64,000 nucleotides of DNA from an uncultured beta proteobacterium (lineage in GTDB: Bacteria > Pseudomonadota > Gammaproteobacteria > Burkholderiales > Burkholderiaceae_C), in assembly GCA_903886275.1 (NCBI GenBank), contig CAISLN010000022.1, positions 31,847-95,846 on the forward strand. Direction: 5' to 3'. The notes beneath the pieces are model-generated. The model saw only the letters and a list, made by a program, of their open reading frames with translations, ran no database searches and had not been told where the DNA came from. Shown here in pieces: positions 43,253-52,356 of this stretch. The position numbers and the translations under genes were made by a program. Position 1 is the stretch's first letter. Each line of letters starts with the position of its first letter.

Positions 43253-43875
43253 GGCATCGGCCCCCAGGTAACAGCTTGCACCCCGGCTGCGGTGGTGGCC
43301 GCTGCAATGACCGCCCGCTTGGCAATGCCCCGGTCATAGGCTTCTTGGACTTGCGCCCCCATCAGCAGCCCGACCTGCACCATCTGCGCCGCGTCCAGGT
43401 TGACGGTGGTGTTGTCGGCCAGGGTGAAATTCACGCTGCCGGGTGTGCCCAATGCCGCAAGGTTTTGCAGCAGCATGATGGCGTTGGTGATATTGGTCTG
43501 TGCCGCCATGCTGCAATCGAAGGTGCCGTAAGGCGTCACCAGCGGTGAGGTGAGGTAGTCCCAGCGCGCATCCTTTATGGCTTCCCATTGCGCGGCCTTC
43601 ATCTGGTCCAGCGTGCGAGGGTCCATCCATACCTTATTTGCCCAATCCCAGCAGCAGTGAGCGTTTGGAGATTGCGGCCTGACAACCAGCACATTTCCAT
43701 TCAGGTAATAGTCACCAGAACATATTGGAAGCGACCTGCACAACTCCAAAAATGTGTCTTCATCGTCCACCCCGTAGTGGGCATATGCCGTGATTGTCGT
43801 GTTGTCATCAAACATGACGACTGCTGAAGAAGTTGCAGTATCAATGTCTATCGAAAATGATTTGATTAAGGCCAT
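43249..43875 (-). CDS. Tail fibre-associated protein with DUF4376-like domain
   Basis: A 208-residue protein. The C-terminal half, MKAAQWEAIKDARWDYLTSP, then TPYGTFDCSMAAQTNITNAI and NTTVNLDAAQMVQVGLLMGA, matches the DUF4376 domain seen at phage tail fibre or assembly proteins. The N-terminal part (residues 1-90) is a small beta-rich domain. The start at 43873-43875 overlaps the end of the large fibre gene by 10 bp; the upstream extension to 43923 lies inside that gene. It probably assembles with the fibre. Confidence 0.82.
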   Translation of the reverse strand: MALIKSFSIDIDTATSSAVVMFDDNTTITAYAHYGVDDEDTFLELCRSLPICSGDYYLNGNVLVVRPQSPNAHCCWDWANKVWMDPRTLDQMKAAQWEAIKDARWDYLTSPLVTPYGTFDCSMAAQTNITNAIMLLQNLAALGTPGSVNFTLADNTTVNLDAAQMVQVGLLMGAQVQEAYDRGIAKRAVIAAATTAAGVQAVTWGPMP

Positions 43876-46800
43876 GTGTACCCCGTAAATCGTGCCTGCA
43901 AATGTTGGATGAGCAGGTTCCAATCGGTTCGCAAAACCACACCATTCGGGTTGTAAGCCTCGATCAGCGCCGAGCCTGCCAGACCCGCCTGCCCTGAGCC
44001 TCCTGGTGCGCCGTTATACCCACTACCACCAGTACCACCAGCACCACCTAGGTTGCCAAGTCCGGTCCCGCCAGAGCCACCCCCGCTGCCACCGGCACCC
44101 GTGGCCCCGGTAGACCCGTTACCGCCACCGCCGCCACTGGTGTAGGCGTTCGACCCTGCGCCACCTGCACTTCCCCCACCGGCATAAATGCTGATCCCTG
44201 GCCCTGTAATAGATGTGCCGCCGCCAGGGCCACCCACGGTAATTGTCAATTGCGCGCCTGCACTGACACCAGACACCGTGGTGATGTTTGACCCACCGTT
44301 ACCGCCCCTCCCTCCAGCACCTCCGGTGAAATATTGAACTGTTCCGCCAGCACCCCCGCTGGGGTAAAAGACTGCACCTGCCCCACCATTGCCACCACTG
44401 CCGCCGCCACCCCGCACTGTGAGCGTCAACGCTGGCATATCCGATGGGACGTAAAAATAGAAAGTACCGGCACTTGGATAATTTGCAACAGTTCCCGAGA
44501 GCTTGGAGACATCAATAGAGCCAGCGGCTACTTTTCCAGAGAATGTGCCCGTGCTTCCCGAAATGTCTGCTCCATTGAGTGAGCCAGAAAACGTGCCTGT
44601 TGCACCCGTGATATTCGCGCCTGAAAGATTACCATTAAAAGACCCAGAAGCTGCATTCAAAGCGCCTGAAAAAGTCCCTGTTGCACCATTCAATGTGCCT
44701 GAAAAAGCCCCTGTAGCGGCTCGCAATTCGCCTGCAAAATAACCGGCATCGGCATACACCGTTCCACGCACTATTACACTGTGGAACTCTGCAATTCCAT
44801 TGGGATGAATCATCCATCCTGCGGAGCCTTGAACAAAATTCGCGCTCTTGAGTCTTCCACCTACCGTGCCATCACCTACTGTTAGCCTTGATGCGCTCAG
44901 GTTGGCAATTTTGGCATCGTCAACCGCCAAGTTTGCAATCTTGGCATTGGTAATTGTTCCGTTCGCAATATAGGCATCTGTCATATAGATGCCGACCGGG
45001 ACTGAAACGCCGTTTATCGTCGTTGCCACAGTCTGAACATAGAACGGCATCGTTGGTGCAATACCTGGACCATTTGGGCTTGCCACATAGAACCTGTCCG
45101 TTCGTACTGCAAAGGCGCTTGTCGGCGCATCACCCACCAACGTGCTTGCCAGTCCGTACCCAGACACATAGCCGTTGATATCCACTTTCACCGTGTACTG
45201 GGCAAAAAGTTTGTTGTCAGCCGTGATGCGTGCCTGTGATTCGGTGGACACCGCCGCACTGGCAGCACCGGCCACCACTGCGTTGATGTTCGTGAGCGTT
45301 GATGACGCTGACGACGCCGAATTCGCAGCATTGGTTGCGGAATTGGCAGAGGCAGTTTGGCTGTAATAAGCAGCGGCGGCTGATTCGCCAGCCGCGTTCT
45401 TTGAGGAAGTCGCAAGACCGGCCTGCGTGGTCGCGGTGTTGGCGCTTCCCGATGCATTGGTTGCAGAATTTGCAGCATTGCTGGCGTAGGTTGACGCATC
45501 ACCGGCCTTGGTGGTGGCTGTGGTAGCCGACCCAGCAGCGGCGGTTGCGCTCGTACCCGCATTGGTCGCTTGCGTTGATGCCGTGCTGGCTGACGTTGAC
45601 GCCGCTGATGCACTTCCACTTGCCGCATCCCTGGCTGACTCTGCCGATACCTTGGCAGCAATGGCCGCTGCCGATGCAGTACCCGCTGATGTCGCGCTGG
45701 TGCTTGCGGTTGTCCCAGACGCTGCTGCGGCACTTGCACTGTTGGTTGCGCTGGTCGCACTGTTTGCCGCTGTGGTGGCGCTGGTAGACGCAGAACTTGC
45801 AGATCCTGCTGCTCCTGTTGCGCTGCTGGCCGCATTGGTCGCAGAGGTTGATGCTTCCCCTGCCTTGGTGGTGGCCGTGGTCGCGGACATGGCCGCAGAT
45901 GCGGCTGATGTCGAAGCCTCCGTGGCTTTTGTCGTAGCCGTGCTGGCACTTCCTGATGCCGCCGTAGCAGAGCCTTGTGCTGCTGTTTGCGCGCTGACTG
46001 CGGCCACTTTGGCTGCTGTGGATGCCGTCGATGAAACCTCAGAGGCGGTAGCACTGGTCGCCGCACTGGTGGCGCTTGTGGCTGCGGCTGTGGCTTTCTG
46101 GGTGGCGGTGGTGGCGCTTGTTGCCGCAGCGGAGGCTGATGTTGCCGCAGTTGATGCCGATCCAGCAGCATTCGTGGCGCTCGAAGCGGCCTCGGTGGCC
46201 TTGGTGCTGGCCGTGGTTGCGCTGTTTGACGCCCCTCCTTGTGCAAGGATCGCGTTTGCCTTTGCTGTCGCCGCGTCTGCGGCAGACTGAGCCGCAGCGG
46301 CGGCGCTTGTGGCTGCTGAAGCAGTGCTTCCATAGGTGGCTTCAAGCCCACCCACCTTCGACACCAATGAGCTTGCACCAACGTCTATTAGGTCAATTCG
46401 TGTCCCGAGGTCGGCATAAAGCTGGCTTTCCGTTATCTCGCCCTCCAGCGCATTGAGCAGCAAGGAGACATCCTGCCCAGTGGTGACCGCCACACCGTTT
46501 GTCCCGCCAGCCGGGACAAGGGACTCCACGCCGTCCACGGTTTTCCACTTCAGCCACAAGCGCCATGTGGTAGCCGGGTTTGTGGGATAGCTAAACACCG
46601 TGCCGCTGAACTCGGTCAACGCAACAGCGTTGGCGAATACCGGAAGTGCCCCACTGATCCATGTCGCCCCATACAGGATCGCCTTGGCGTGGCCGTGCCC
46701 CATCGTGTAGGTCGGTGCATCGCAGGCAAGCATGATGTTGCTGATCGCCGCAGTGGCGCTGAAGCCCGAAGGGGTTGGGGGCGGCGTCAGGTCTGGTTCA

Positions 46801-47057
46801 TACACTGACCCACCAGACCCATCAGCCCCGCCAGACCCACCAGTCCCGCCACCGCCAGTCCCAGTCGAATTCCCTCCAGCGCTCACCTTCTTGGAGATCG
46901 CTGTGCCCAGCACACCGGAATCGAGCAAGTCGCGCCGGGTCAAGCCCTGGTCCAGCGCGTCGCCCCGGTGCCCGAGGTAGACCGATAGAGCCTCGCGCAC
47001 CTTCTCCAAAAAGTTGGGGGACGTGACGGGCGGCAGGTCTTTGCGGTCATCGCTCAT
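43866..47057 (-). CDS. Tail fibre / receptor-binding protein with Gly-rich tip
   Basis: A 1,063-residue protein. Residues about 55-240 are beta-rich and FN3-like. Residues 240-610 are a low-complexity Ala/Ser/Thr array (coiled-coil shaft). Residues 620-760 contain NGYVSGYGL, DRFYVASP and NAKIANLAVDDAKIANLSAS, the DUF1983/phage J C-terminal type. Residues 775-870 hold short repeats of ATGTFSGxLNGA. About 880-1035 is a glycine-rich segment with GGNGG, GGAGG and GGSGG runs. The end is a short C-terminal cap. The Gly-rich part resembles the polyglycine lattice of T-even gp38-type adhesins. This is probably the host-recognition fibre. Confidence 0.85.
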   Translation of the reverse strand: MSDDRKDLPPVTSPNFLEKVREALSVYLGHRGDALDQGLTRRDLLDSGVLGTAISKKVSAGGNSTGTGGGGTGGSGGADGSGGSVYEPDLTPPPTPSGFSATAAISNIMLACDAPTYTMGHGHAKAILYGATWISGALPVFANAVALTEFSGTVFSYPTNPATTWRLWLKWKTVDGVESLVPAGGTNGVAVTTGQDVSLLLNALEGEITESQLYADLGTRIDLIDVGASSLVSKVGGLEATYGSTASAATSAAAAAQSAADAATAKANAILAQGGASNSATTASTKATEAASSATNAAGSASTAATSASAAATSATTATQKATAAATSATSAATSATASEVSSTASTAAKVAAVSAQTAAQGSATAASGSASTATTKATEASTSAASAAMSATTATTKAGEASTSATNAASSATGAAGSASSASTSATTAANSATSATNSASAAAASGTTASTSATSAGTASAAAIAAKVSAESARDAASGSASAASTSASTASTQATNAGTSATAAAGSATTATTKAGDASTYASNAANSATNASGSANTATTQAGLATSSKNAAGESAAAAYYSQTASANSATNAANSASSASSTLTNINAVVAGAASAAVSTESQARITADNKLFAQYTVKVDINGYVSGYGLASTLVGDAPTSAFAVRTDRFYVASPNGPGIAPTMPFYVQTVATTINGVSVPVGIYMTDAYIANGTITNAKIANLAVDDAKIANLSASRLTVGDGTVGGRLKSANFVQGSAGWMIHPNGIAEFHSVIVRGTVYADAGYFAGELRAATGAFSGTLNGATGTFSGALNAASGSFNGNLSGANITGATGTFSGSLNGADISGSTGTFSGKVAAGSIDVSKLSGTVANYPSAGTFYFYVPSDMPALTLTVRGGGGSGGNGGAGAVFYPSGGAGGTVQYFTGGAGGRGGNGGSNITTVSGVSAGAQLTITVGGPGGGTSITGPGISIYAGGGSAGGAGSNAYTSGGGGGNGSTGATGAGGSGGGSGGTGLGNLGGAGGTGGSGYNGAPGGSGQAGLAGSALIEAYNPNGVVLRTDWNLLIQHLQARFTGYTWP

Positions 47058-48817
47058 GTGGTCGCCAACTCTCTCATGGAGTGCGCCATCGCCGCGCCCT
47101 GGATCGCGCCGGTCGTCTCCACCTGAATCTGGTAGGTCATCGCGTAGTACCCGGCAGGGAGCCTGAACGGATTGGCATCCAGCACCGTCTGCGTGTGCTT
47201 GAGCGCCCCGTCCGCGTAGAGCTTGAAGGTTACGGGGTAGGCATCGGCCACCACTTCAGCGCAGGCAAACGCCTGCGTGGGCTTGGGCAACTTGAACAAC
47301 TTGGACTTGAAGGTAACGGTCTTGGCCGCACCAGAGTCCCATTTCTGGATGTTGATGCCGTCCAACACAAACAGTGCGTCTTGCAGGTCATCGAGGTAGA
47401 GCGCGTCAAATCCAAAGTCGAGAAAGTACATGCCGCTTGCGTTGGCCGGGTCGATCACAAAGCCCTTCCTGACACCACCCACGGTGTAGGTCGCCAGATA
47501 GCGGCGCTCGTACATGCACGCCTTGATGCTGCTGGGATTGAGCAGTTGCCAGTCGTCGCGCGTCATCACCCCATCGGTGAGCATTCGCGGGCCGCTGCTG
47601 CCGATATAGGCCAACCCGTCCGGCGAGGCCCATGCCACGCCATGCCCCATGCCCACCGCGCTCAGTGGTGCGACACAAGCCTGATAGAACTCAAGGGGCT
47701 GCTCATCCATGCTGTCGGGCGTGCCGCCAGTGATCAGGCTCGGATTGCCATTGGTGAGCAGCACCAGCGTCTGCCCGAAGGTTGCAAGGGCCACCGGCTG
47801 CGCATTGAGGGGCAACACCTCATAGGCCAGCGGCCAAGCGTAGTAGGTGAAGGCTTCGCAAAACCGCACCGAGCGCCCGCTGATCCCGGCCATCATCCCG
47901 TTCCACAGTCCGGTGAGCCAGGACAAATCGACGGGCGGCATCAGCCATGTGGTTGTGGGCAGCAGTTCACCAAGGTCGCGGTTGTCATCGGTAGTCTGGG
48001 TGCTGGTCGATGCGATCTCGCGCAGGAAATAGAATTCGCCGCCCGAAGAACTGGCTTGCGTGCGGTAGATGCGAAAGCGATTGATCCCATAGGTGCCGCT
48101 CGGCGCAACCAGACCGCTGATCGTCACCACATCAAGCGTCTTGCAGACCAACTCCCACGAGGGCGCTGCCGGTGCGCTTTCTTCGCCCATGTCGGTGACA
48201 CAGGTGTAGATATAGAAACGCGACTCGGTGAGGGCGTTCACCACTGTGGCCGTGCCGGTGCCCGAGCCGACTGCGGTTGCTGTAAAGGTGACGCCGACCG
48301 TGTTACTCGCCGCGCCGATTGCCACCCAGTCTGTACTGCCCACGGTGGTGATGACGTATTTGGAGTTCAGCACAAACGATCCAGCCGTTGTGGGGCCGGG
48401 TGGGGCTGCGCTGACCAGGCACTGCGCTTGGGGTGCGGGCACACCCAATGTGCGAAAAGCTGTTGGGTAAGGGGCGCTGGCAAGTGCCAGGGTGGTGTTC
48501 GTCCAGCGCGGCGCGAAGGCAGCGCCGCATGAGTAGTAGGTGCGCTCGGTCGTGTCAGCCGCATTGGGCGCGCAAACCACATGCACCTCAGACGGCCAAC
48601 TCAGCCAGTAATGGGTGTCCGACACCACGTCCCGCCCCATGCGGTAAATGGTCACGCGCCCAGCGGGAACGGTCGCCACATTGGCCGGTGCCTTCCACGG
48701 GCGCAGATCACCGCGACCGGGTTTCTGGTTGGTGGACGCCACGCCCACGCCCTCGGGCAGCAGCATCGGGTGCAGGGCGCGGTTCTCGCCACCAAAGCCA
48801 GATAAGCGGATGATCAT
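47054..48817 (-). CDS. Phage tail / head-tail structural protein
   Basis: A 587-residue beta-rich protein without transmembrane segments. It starts MIIRLSGFGGENRALHPMLL and has TYYSCGAAFAPRWTNTTLAL and LVCKTLDVVTISG. It resembles tail-tube or hub proteins of Burkholderia-type podophages in length, position and N-terminal sequence style, but I cannot name a characterised homologue. It overlaps the holin gene stop and the fibre start by 4 bp each. Confidence 0.75.
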   Translation of the reverse strand: MIIRLSGFGGENRALHPMLLPEGVGVASTNQKPGRGDLRPWKAPANVATVPAGRVTIYRMGRDVVSDTHYWLSWPSEVHVVCAPNAADTTERTYYSCGAAFAPRWTNTTLALASAPYPTAFRTLGVPAPQAQCLVSAAPPGPTTAGSFVLNSKYVITTVGSTDWVAIGAASNTVGVTFTATAVGSGTGTATVVNALTESRFYIYTCVTDMGEESAPAAPSWELVCKTLDVVTISGLVAPSGTYGINRFRIYRTQASSSGGEFYFLREIASTSTQTTDDNRDLGELLPTTTWLMPPVDLSWLTGLWNGMMAGISGRSVRFCEAFTYYAWPLAYEVLPLNAQPVALATFGQTLVLLTNGNPSLITGGTPDSMDEQPLEFYQACVAPLSAVGMGHGVAWASPDGLAYIGSSGPRMLTDGVMTRDDWQLLNPSSIKACMYERRYLATYTVGGVRKGFVIDPANASGMYFLDFGFDALYLDDLQDALFVLDGINIQKWDSGAAKTVTFKSKLFKLPKPTQAFACAEVVADAYPVTFKLYADGALKHTQTVLDANPFRLPAGYYAMTYQIQVETTGAIQGAAMAHSMRELATT

Positions 48818-49245
48818 TTCAAGGCCACACCGTTTCTCTTGTCAAAACTTCGCATACCCGCAAGGCCCAGCAAACCCAGCAGAATCTGGGTCGTCAGTGT
48901 CGTATCAATGACCGGGAAGGTGCCGGGGTACTTGAAGATCACCACCGCACAAAAACGCATGATGGGTTCAAACAGGGCCGCATACAGCATCGAGAAGCCG
49001 CAGCCCCACATGATGAATGGCCGCGCACCAGAGACAAACATCGAACTACTGCCCGCCTCTGTCTGGTTAACGCCTATCTGTGCCTTGGCTATGTCCGTGT
49101 CCGCTGCAAGCTGGGCCAACTCGCCCGACTGCTGGAGCTTGAACAGTTCGAGCTTGGCCGCAGCCGCAGCCGCTGGATCAGGGAACACCCGGTCTATGAC
49201 CTTGGAGCCGACCTCAAGCAACAAGCTGACGGGATCGAGTGCCAT
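48814..49245 (-). CDS. Holin, 3TM-type
   Basis: A 143-residue protein. The N-terminal amphipathic half (VGSKVIDRVFPDPAAAAAAK and KLELFKLQQSGELAQLAADT) is typical of the 3TM phage holin family. Hydrophobic segments are FIMWGCGFSMLYAALFEPIM and TTQILLGLLGLAGM. It would form the membrane lesion that releases the endolysin. It lies 1 bp after the endolysin stop. The spanin partner is not clear; the 140-residue membrane protein upstream of the endolysin is one candidate. Confidence 0.85.
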   Translation of the reverse strand: MALDPVSLLLEVGSKVIDRVFPDPAAAAAAKLELFKLQQSGELAQLAADTDIAKAQIGVNQTEAGSSSMFVSGARPFIMWGCGFSMLYAALFEPIMRFCAVVIFKYPGTFPVIDTTLTTQILLGLLGLAGMRSFDKRNGVALK

Positions 49246-49246
49246 G

Positions 49247-49738
49247 CTATGCCCCTATTAAGTTGGACGCTATGCGCTTGGCCCAGCCGCGTGAGCTTTG
49301 CGGCCAGTTCTTCAAGCCACACATGAAGCGCAGGCGGTAGCCATTGAAGCGCGCCGATATGACAGCCCCAGGCAGCTTGCCAATTGCCGCCAAGGTGGCA
49401 GGCCCGATCACACCATCCGGCTCCACATCCACCGCCTGTTGCAGCCACTTCAGCGACTGGGTGACACCGCTATTGACCGCGCCGTCGAAAACATCAAAGC
49501 GCGCTTCTGGCGGCAGCATGGATGCGTGGCAAGCGTTCCAAAAGTCAGCCAAATAAATTTGCTTTGCACGGTCCTGCGTCAGCTTGGAAATGTCCTCATT
49601 GGGGTAGCTGCGTTTGCAGACTCCCCAGTTCGTCTCACCACCTGGGTCGCATCGTGCAGCGGCTTCTTGTGGCGAGACATAGCCGCCCTCGTTGCCAAGC
49701 AGTTTGTCAAAGCAGGCGTCGAATTCGGTGGGGTTCAT
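49247..49738 (-). CDS. Endolysin, glycoside hydrolase 108 family
   Basis: A 163-residue peptidoglycan hydrolase. LLGNEGGYVSPQEAAARCDP holds the catalytic Glu of the GH108 family, followed by GGETNWGVCKRSY. The C-terminal peptidoglycan-binding region is DVFDGAVNSGVTQSLKWLQQ followed by PDGVIGPATLAAI. There is no signal peptide, so export needs the adjacent holin. Length is normal for the family. Confidence 0.92.
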   Translation of the reverse strand: MNPTEFDACFDKLLGNEGGYVSPQEAAARCDPGGETNWGVCKRSYPNEDISKLTQDRAKQIYLADFWNACHASMLPPEARFDVFDGAVNSGVTQSLKWLQQAVDVEPDGVIGPATLAAIGKLPGAVISARFNGYRLRFMCGLKNWPQSSRGWAKRIASNLIGA

Positions 49739-50157
49739 TTTTTTGCAATCGTCAAAATGTCACGTTCAGCCGCACTCACACGTTCTGTAAGTCGGGCATT
49801 TTCGATTTCGGTTAGCTGATGTGCGACCTCGATCACCCTAAATTTGCTACCAATGTCTTGCCAGGAATAAAGGGCGAATGCTTGTACTGCGACCAATACA
49901 GAAGCCAGGACATACCACGCACCCCGGCCAAAGTTCAGTATCTTTTCTTCCTTCGCCACCTGTTCCCTGAAGCCAATCAAATGCGCCTCAAAATCGGCTT
50001 TCAGTTCCCTGACCAGCAGGGTGTTGACCGTGTATGTGTTGCTCATCCTCTCCAAAATCACCAGCACCATTCTGATGTTTTGGTCACCCTCAACAGCAAG
50101 CAGGGATTCAATGCTTTCGGTGATGGCTTGGCAATCGAGCACTTCAACTTCAGACAT
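49735..50157 (-). CDS. Small phage membrane protein with coiled coil
   Basis: A 140-residue protein with an 80-residue helical N-terminal part, one transmembrane segment (AWYVLASVLVAVQAFALY, about residues 79-97) and a C-terminal coiled coil (VIEVAHQLTEIENARLTERV). It lies directly upstream of the endolysin and overlaps its start by 4 bp. It could assist lysis (spanin- or antiholin-like), but a classical spanin has an N-terminal anchor, so this is uncertain. Confidence 0.7.
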   Translation of the reverse strand: MSEVEVLDCQAITESIESLLAVEGDQNIRMVLVILERMSNTYTVNTLLVRELKADFEAHLIGFREQVAKEEKILNFGRGAWYVLASVLVAVQAFALYSWQDIGSKFRVIEVAHQLTEIENARLTERVSAAERDILTIAKK

Positions 50158-50167
50158 GATCTACCCC

Positions 50168-50884
50168 TCATGCAGCCAATCCGGGTCTGGCTTGGGGTTT
50201 GACGGCCATCGTGGCTGCGATCTCAGCGCCCAATGAAATGGTGACCATTTGCAGATAGCCAGCAGCACGCTCTGCGTTGCCCGCGTACTCGCTGTCCTTG
50301 CTGTAGGCCCGGTACAGGATCAGGTTCAACACATCGTCGGCATAAATGTCTGGCAGGCTCAGATTGCCCGTGACATCGGTCCAGGTGGTGCCAGCCAGCG
50401 GCTCTGTAATGTCGGTCGGATAGGCCGCATACATCACCTCCAGTTCGGCCAAGGCGCTTGCCGGGGGATAGAGGTAAAAGGTGGTCGGGTCACGCGAGTC
50501 AAACATGAAGTGCTGAATGTTGATCACCGGGGTCAAGGTGTGCCAGCTTGGCGTCTGTGCGTCCATGACCGCGCGTGGAACTTCATTGACAGCCAGCCTG
50601 GTCGAAGTCGCTGCCATGTTGCGGGTGATCTCGATCAGCTTGGCCGGAATGGGAGACAAAGCGGCGGTGCCACCAGCGCCAGTTGCACTTTTCAGGCTCT
50701 GGCGCGTGCCCAAGGAACACCGAAAAGTGGCGGTCGTGTTCATGGAGTCCGGGCGCACCTTGACCACTGCGCGCTGGGCGTCATTGAGCCAGCGCACCAG
50801 TTCATTGGCGGGCCAGCGCACGGAAGTCTGGTCTTGCAGCAAGTCCGTTGCGCGGTGAATGATGGATTGGGCGGTAATGGTCAT
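50168..50884 (-). CDS. Putative head-tail connector protein (DUF6682-like)
   Basis: A 238-residue protein whose N-terminus ITAQSIIHRATDLLQDQTSV followed by WPANELVRWLNDAQRAV is the helical start of a phage connector family seen in podophages. LPDIYADDVLNLILYRAYSK follows near residue 185. Position between another connector-like gene and the lysis genes supports an adaptor role below the portal. No enzymatic motif. Confidence 0.75.
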   Translation of the reverse strand: MTITAQSIIHRATDLLQDQTSVRWPANELVRWLNDAQRAVVKVRPDSMNTTATFRCSLGTRQSLKSATGAGGTAALSPIPAKLIEITRNMAATSTRLAVNEVPRAVMDAQTPSWHTLTPVINIQHFMFDSRDPTTFYLYPPASALAELEVMYAAYPTDITEPLAGTTWTDVTGNLSLPDIYADDVLNLILYRAYSKDSEYAGNAERAAGYLQMVTISLGAEIAATMAVKPQARPGLAA

Positions 50885-50893
50885 GGGGGACTC

Positions 50894-51526
50894 CTAGAAA
50901 GGGTTGGAGAGCACCCGGTAGCGCGCCCTTGTGAACGACTTTTGAGTGCTTGTAAGCGCCTCGGTCGTGTCGGACGCATAAATGGCCGAGTAGTAAAGGG
51001 CAAGTTTTGGGTGTGACCAAGGCAAGTCAGGCATCATCATCAAAGAGGCCGACGCACCCGCTGCGATGGTGGTCAGGTTGTTCTCATAAATGGCCGAGTC
51101 GATCTCGGTGCTAGAGCGGGTGGGCGCATAGGCCACGCGCAGGGTCAAATTCACCGCGCCGACAGGTTTCGGGTAGAGGCCAAGCTGGGCGGTGTTCGCC
51201 TGAAAATAGTTTATTGGCGTGCCGCTTGCCACTTCCCAGTTCGTGTGTTGGCCGTCCAGATAATCCAGCGTGACCGGTTCAATCAGGATTCCATTGATCT
51301 TGCAGGCCAACACCAGTGTCACCGTTACCCCTGTGGATGCGCTCAGGTCCAAAGGAAGGTCAGCAGCAGTTACGGTTTGAACGGGCTGGGTTTCTTGCCA
51401 TACATTTGTCTTGGTGCAAAAGTCTATCGCGGTGTTCCTGATCGCGTTGATGATCAATGGGGTGGGGCACTGCAAAACCAGCGGGGCCACCTCCGACAAG
51501 AACGCCGTGTAGGCCACGGTGGTCAC
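50894..51526 (-). CDS. Putative head-tail connector / tail completion protein
   Basis: A 210-residue protein with an N-terminal helical segment (AFLSEVAPLVLQCPTPLIIN and AIRNTAIDFCTKTNVWQ), a central beta domain, and a C-terminal helix with the W-x-H-P motif LPWSHPKLALYYSAIYASDT. This organisation is common to phage connector proteins. It overlaps the preceding small gene by 4 bp and is followed by the second connector after 9 bp. Confidence 0.75.
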   Translation of the reverse strand: MTTVAYTAFLSEVAPLVLQCPTPLIINAIRNTAIDFCTKTNVWQETQPVQTVTAADLPLDLSASTGVTVTLVLACKINGILIEPVTLDYLDGQHTNWEVASGTPINYFQANTAQLGLYPKPVGAVNLTLRVAYAPTRSSTEIDSAIYENNLTTIAAGASASLMMMPDLPWSHPKLALYYSAIYASDTTEALTSTQKSFTRARYRVLSNPF

Positions 51527-51807
51527 GGGGCATCCTCACCCACTGGCAGCACCGCTGCATCCCCCGGCGCTGCTGCTGGCTCTTCAAGCGCAGCAAATCT
51601 GGGTTTTCGTCCCGCTTTTTTGGGCGAAGCCAGACCCTCAAATTCTTCGATGCGTATGAAATTTCCACCGGCAACCATCACGCTCGCAAGCTCGGGGCCG
51701 ACATCGGCAACCCCCTCGATCACCTCCACCACGCCATGAACACCAAAATCCAGCGTTCGGTTGTAGGCACCTGGGTAACGCGACTTGATCAGACATTGCA
51801 ACTTCAT
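51523..51807 (-). CDS. Small phage protein, unknown
   Basis: A 94-residue protein beginning MKLQCLIKSRYPGAYNRTLD, with a beta-rich core and a Lys/Arg linker (PKKAGRKPR) before an acidic Pro/Ala tail. The start at 51807 is chosen for the GGAGAAGTCG ribosome site; a longer frame starts at 51852. Its position between the decoration-type protein and the connectors suggests a head-completion role, but no family is recognised. Confidence 0.6.
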   Translation of the reverse strand: MKLQCLIKSRYPGAYNRTLDFGVHGVVEVIEGVADVGPELASVMVAGGNFIRIEEFEGLASPKKAGRKPRFAALEEPAAAPGDAAVLPVGEDAP

Positions 51808-51870
51808 CGACTTCTCCAAAAAGCCCCACCCCTCAAAAGAGCGGCGGGGCATTCACTGGCATGGCAGTAC

Positions 51871-52329
51871 TTAGGCTGCGATGTAGGTCAGCGTTGCGCC
51901 GATCTTGCCGGTGGCGGTGGCGGTGAAATTGCCCATCACCACCAAGCCAATCAACTGATCTGCTGTGCGGCTCACCACCATGCGCGTGTGCGTTTTGGTA
52001 AGGGCACGCACCAGACCACCGGCCTGACCCAGCGTTGACGCAGCAACCCAGGCAGCGCCGCCAGAGGCTATGGTGTCCATGGCCGGAACAGGGGCAGTGG
52101 TGAGGATGCCGAAGTCAAAGACGCCAGTGCTGCCAGTGTCAATGTCGTCGCAATCCAGTGTCCAATCCACCACCTTGCAATTGGCCGGGAGATAGCCCAT
52201 CTTGACCACATCGCCGGTCAGAAGAACGGCACTCAGGTCGAACTCAAAGCGCACGGTAGTGGCTCCAGAGCCATCGGGTTGCACCGCCGAGATAGTCCGG
52301 TTGGCATGTTTGCTTGCGTAAACGGTCAT
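51871..52329 (-). CDS. Putative capsid decoration / stabilisation protein
   Basis: A 152-residue beta-rich protein (TVRFEFDLSAVLLTGDVVKM and CKVVDWTLDCDDIDTGSTGV) located 27 bp downstream of the major capsid gene, where decoration or head-fibre-type proteins are usually encoded. No Cys or catalytic pattern points to an enzyme. The role is inferred from position and fold-like composition. Confidence 0.65.
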   Translation of the reverse strand: MTVYASKHANRTISAVQPDGSGATTVRFEFDLSAVLLTGDVVKMGYLPANCKVVDWTLDCDDIDTGSTGVFDFGILTTAPVPAMDTIASGGAAWVAASTLGQAGGLVRALTKTHTRMVVSRTADQLIGLVVMGNFTATATGKIGATLTYIAA

Positions 52330-52356
52330 GTCATTTCTCCTGTTCTATGGCGTGGC

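Noticed and set aside
45190..46330. Long plus-strand frames (for example about 45508-46290) as genes
   Set aside because: They are reverse-complement shadows of the Ala/Ser/Thr array; composition is Val/Ala-only and there is no ribosome site.
43866..47057. Diversity-generating retroelement feeding the fibre gene (as in Bordetella phage BPP-1)
   Set aside because: No reverse transcriptase frame and no template/variable repeat pair seen in the window.
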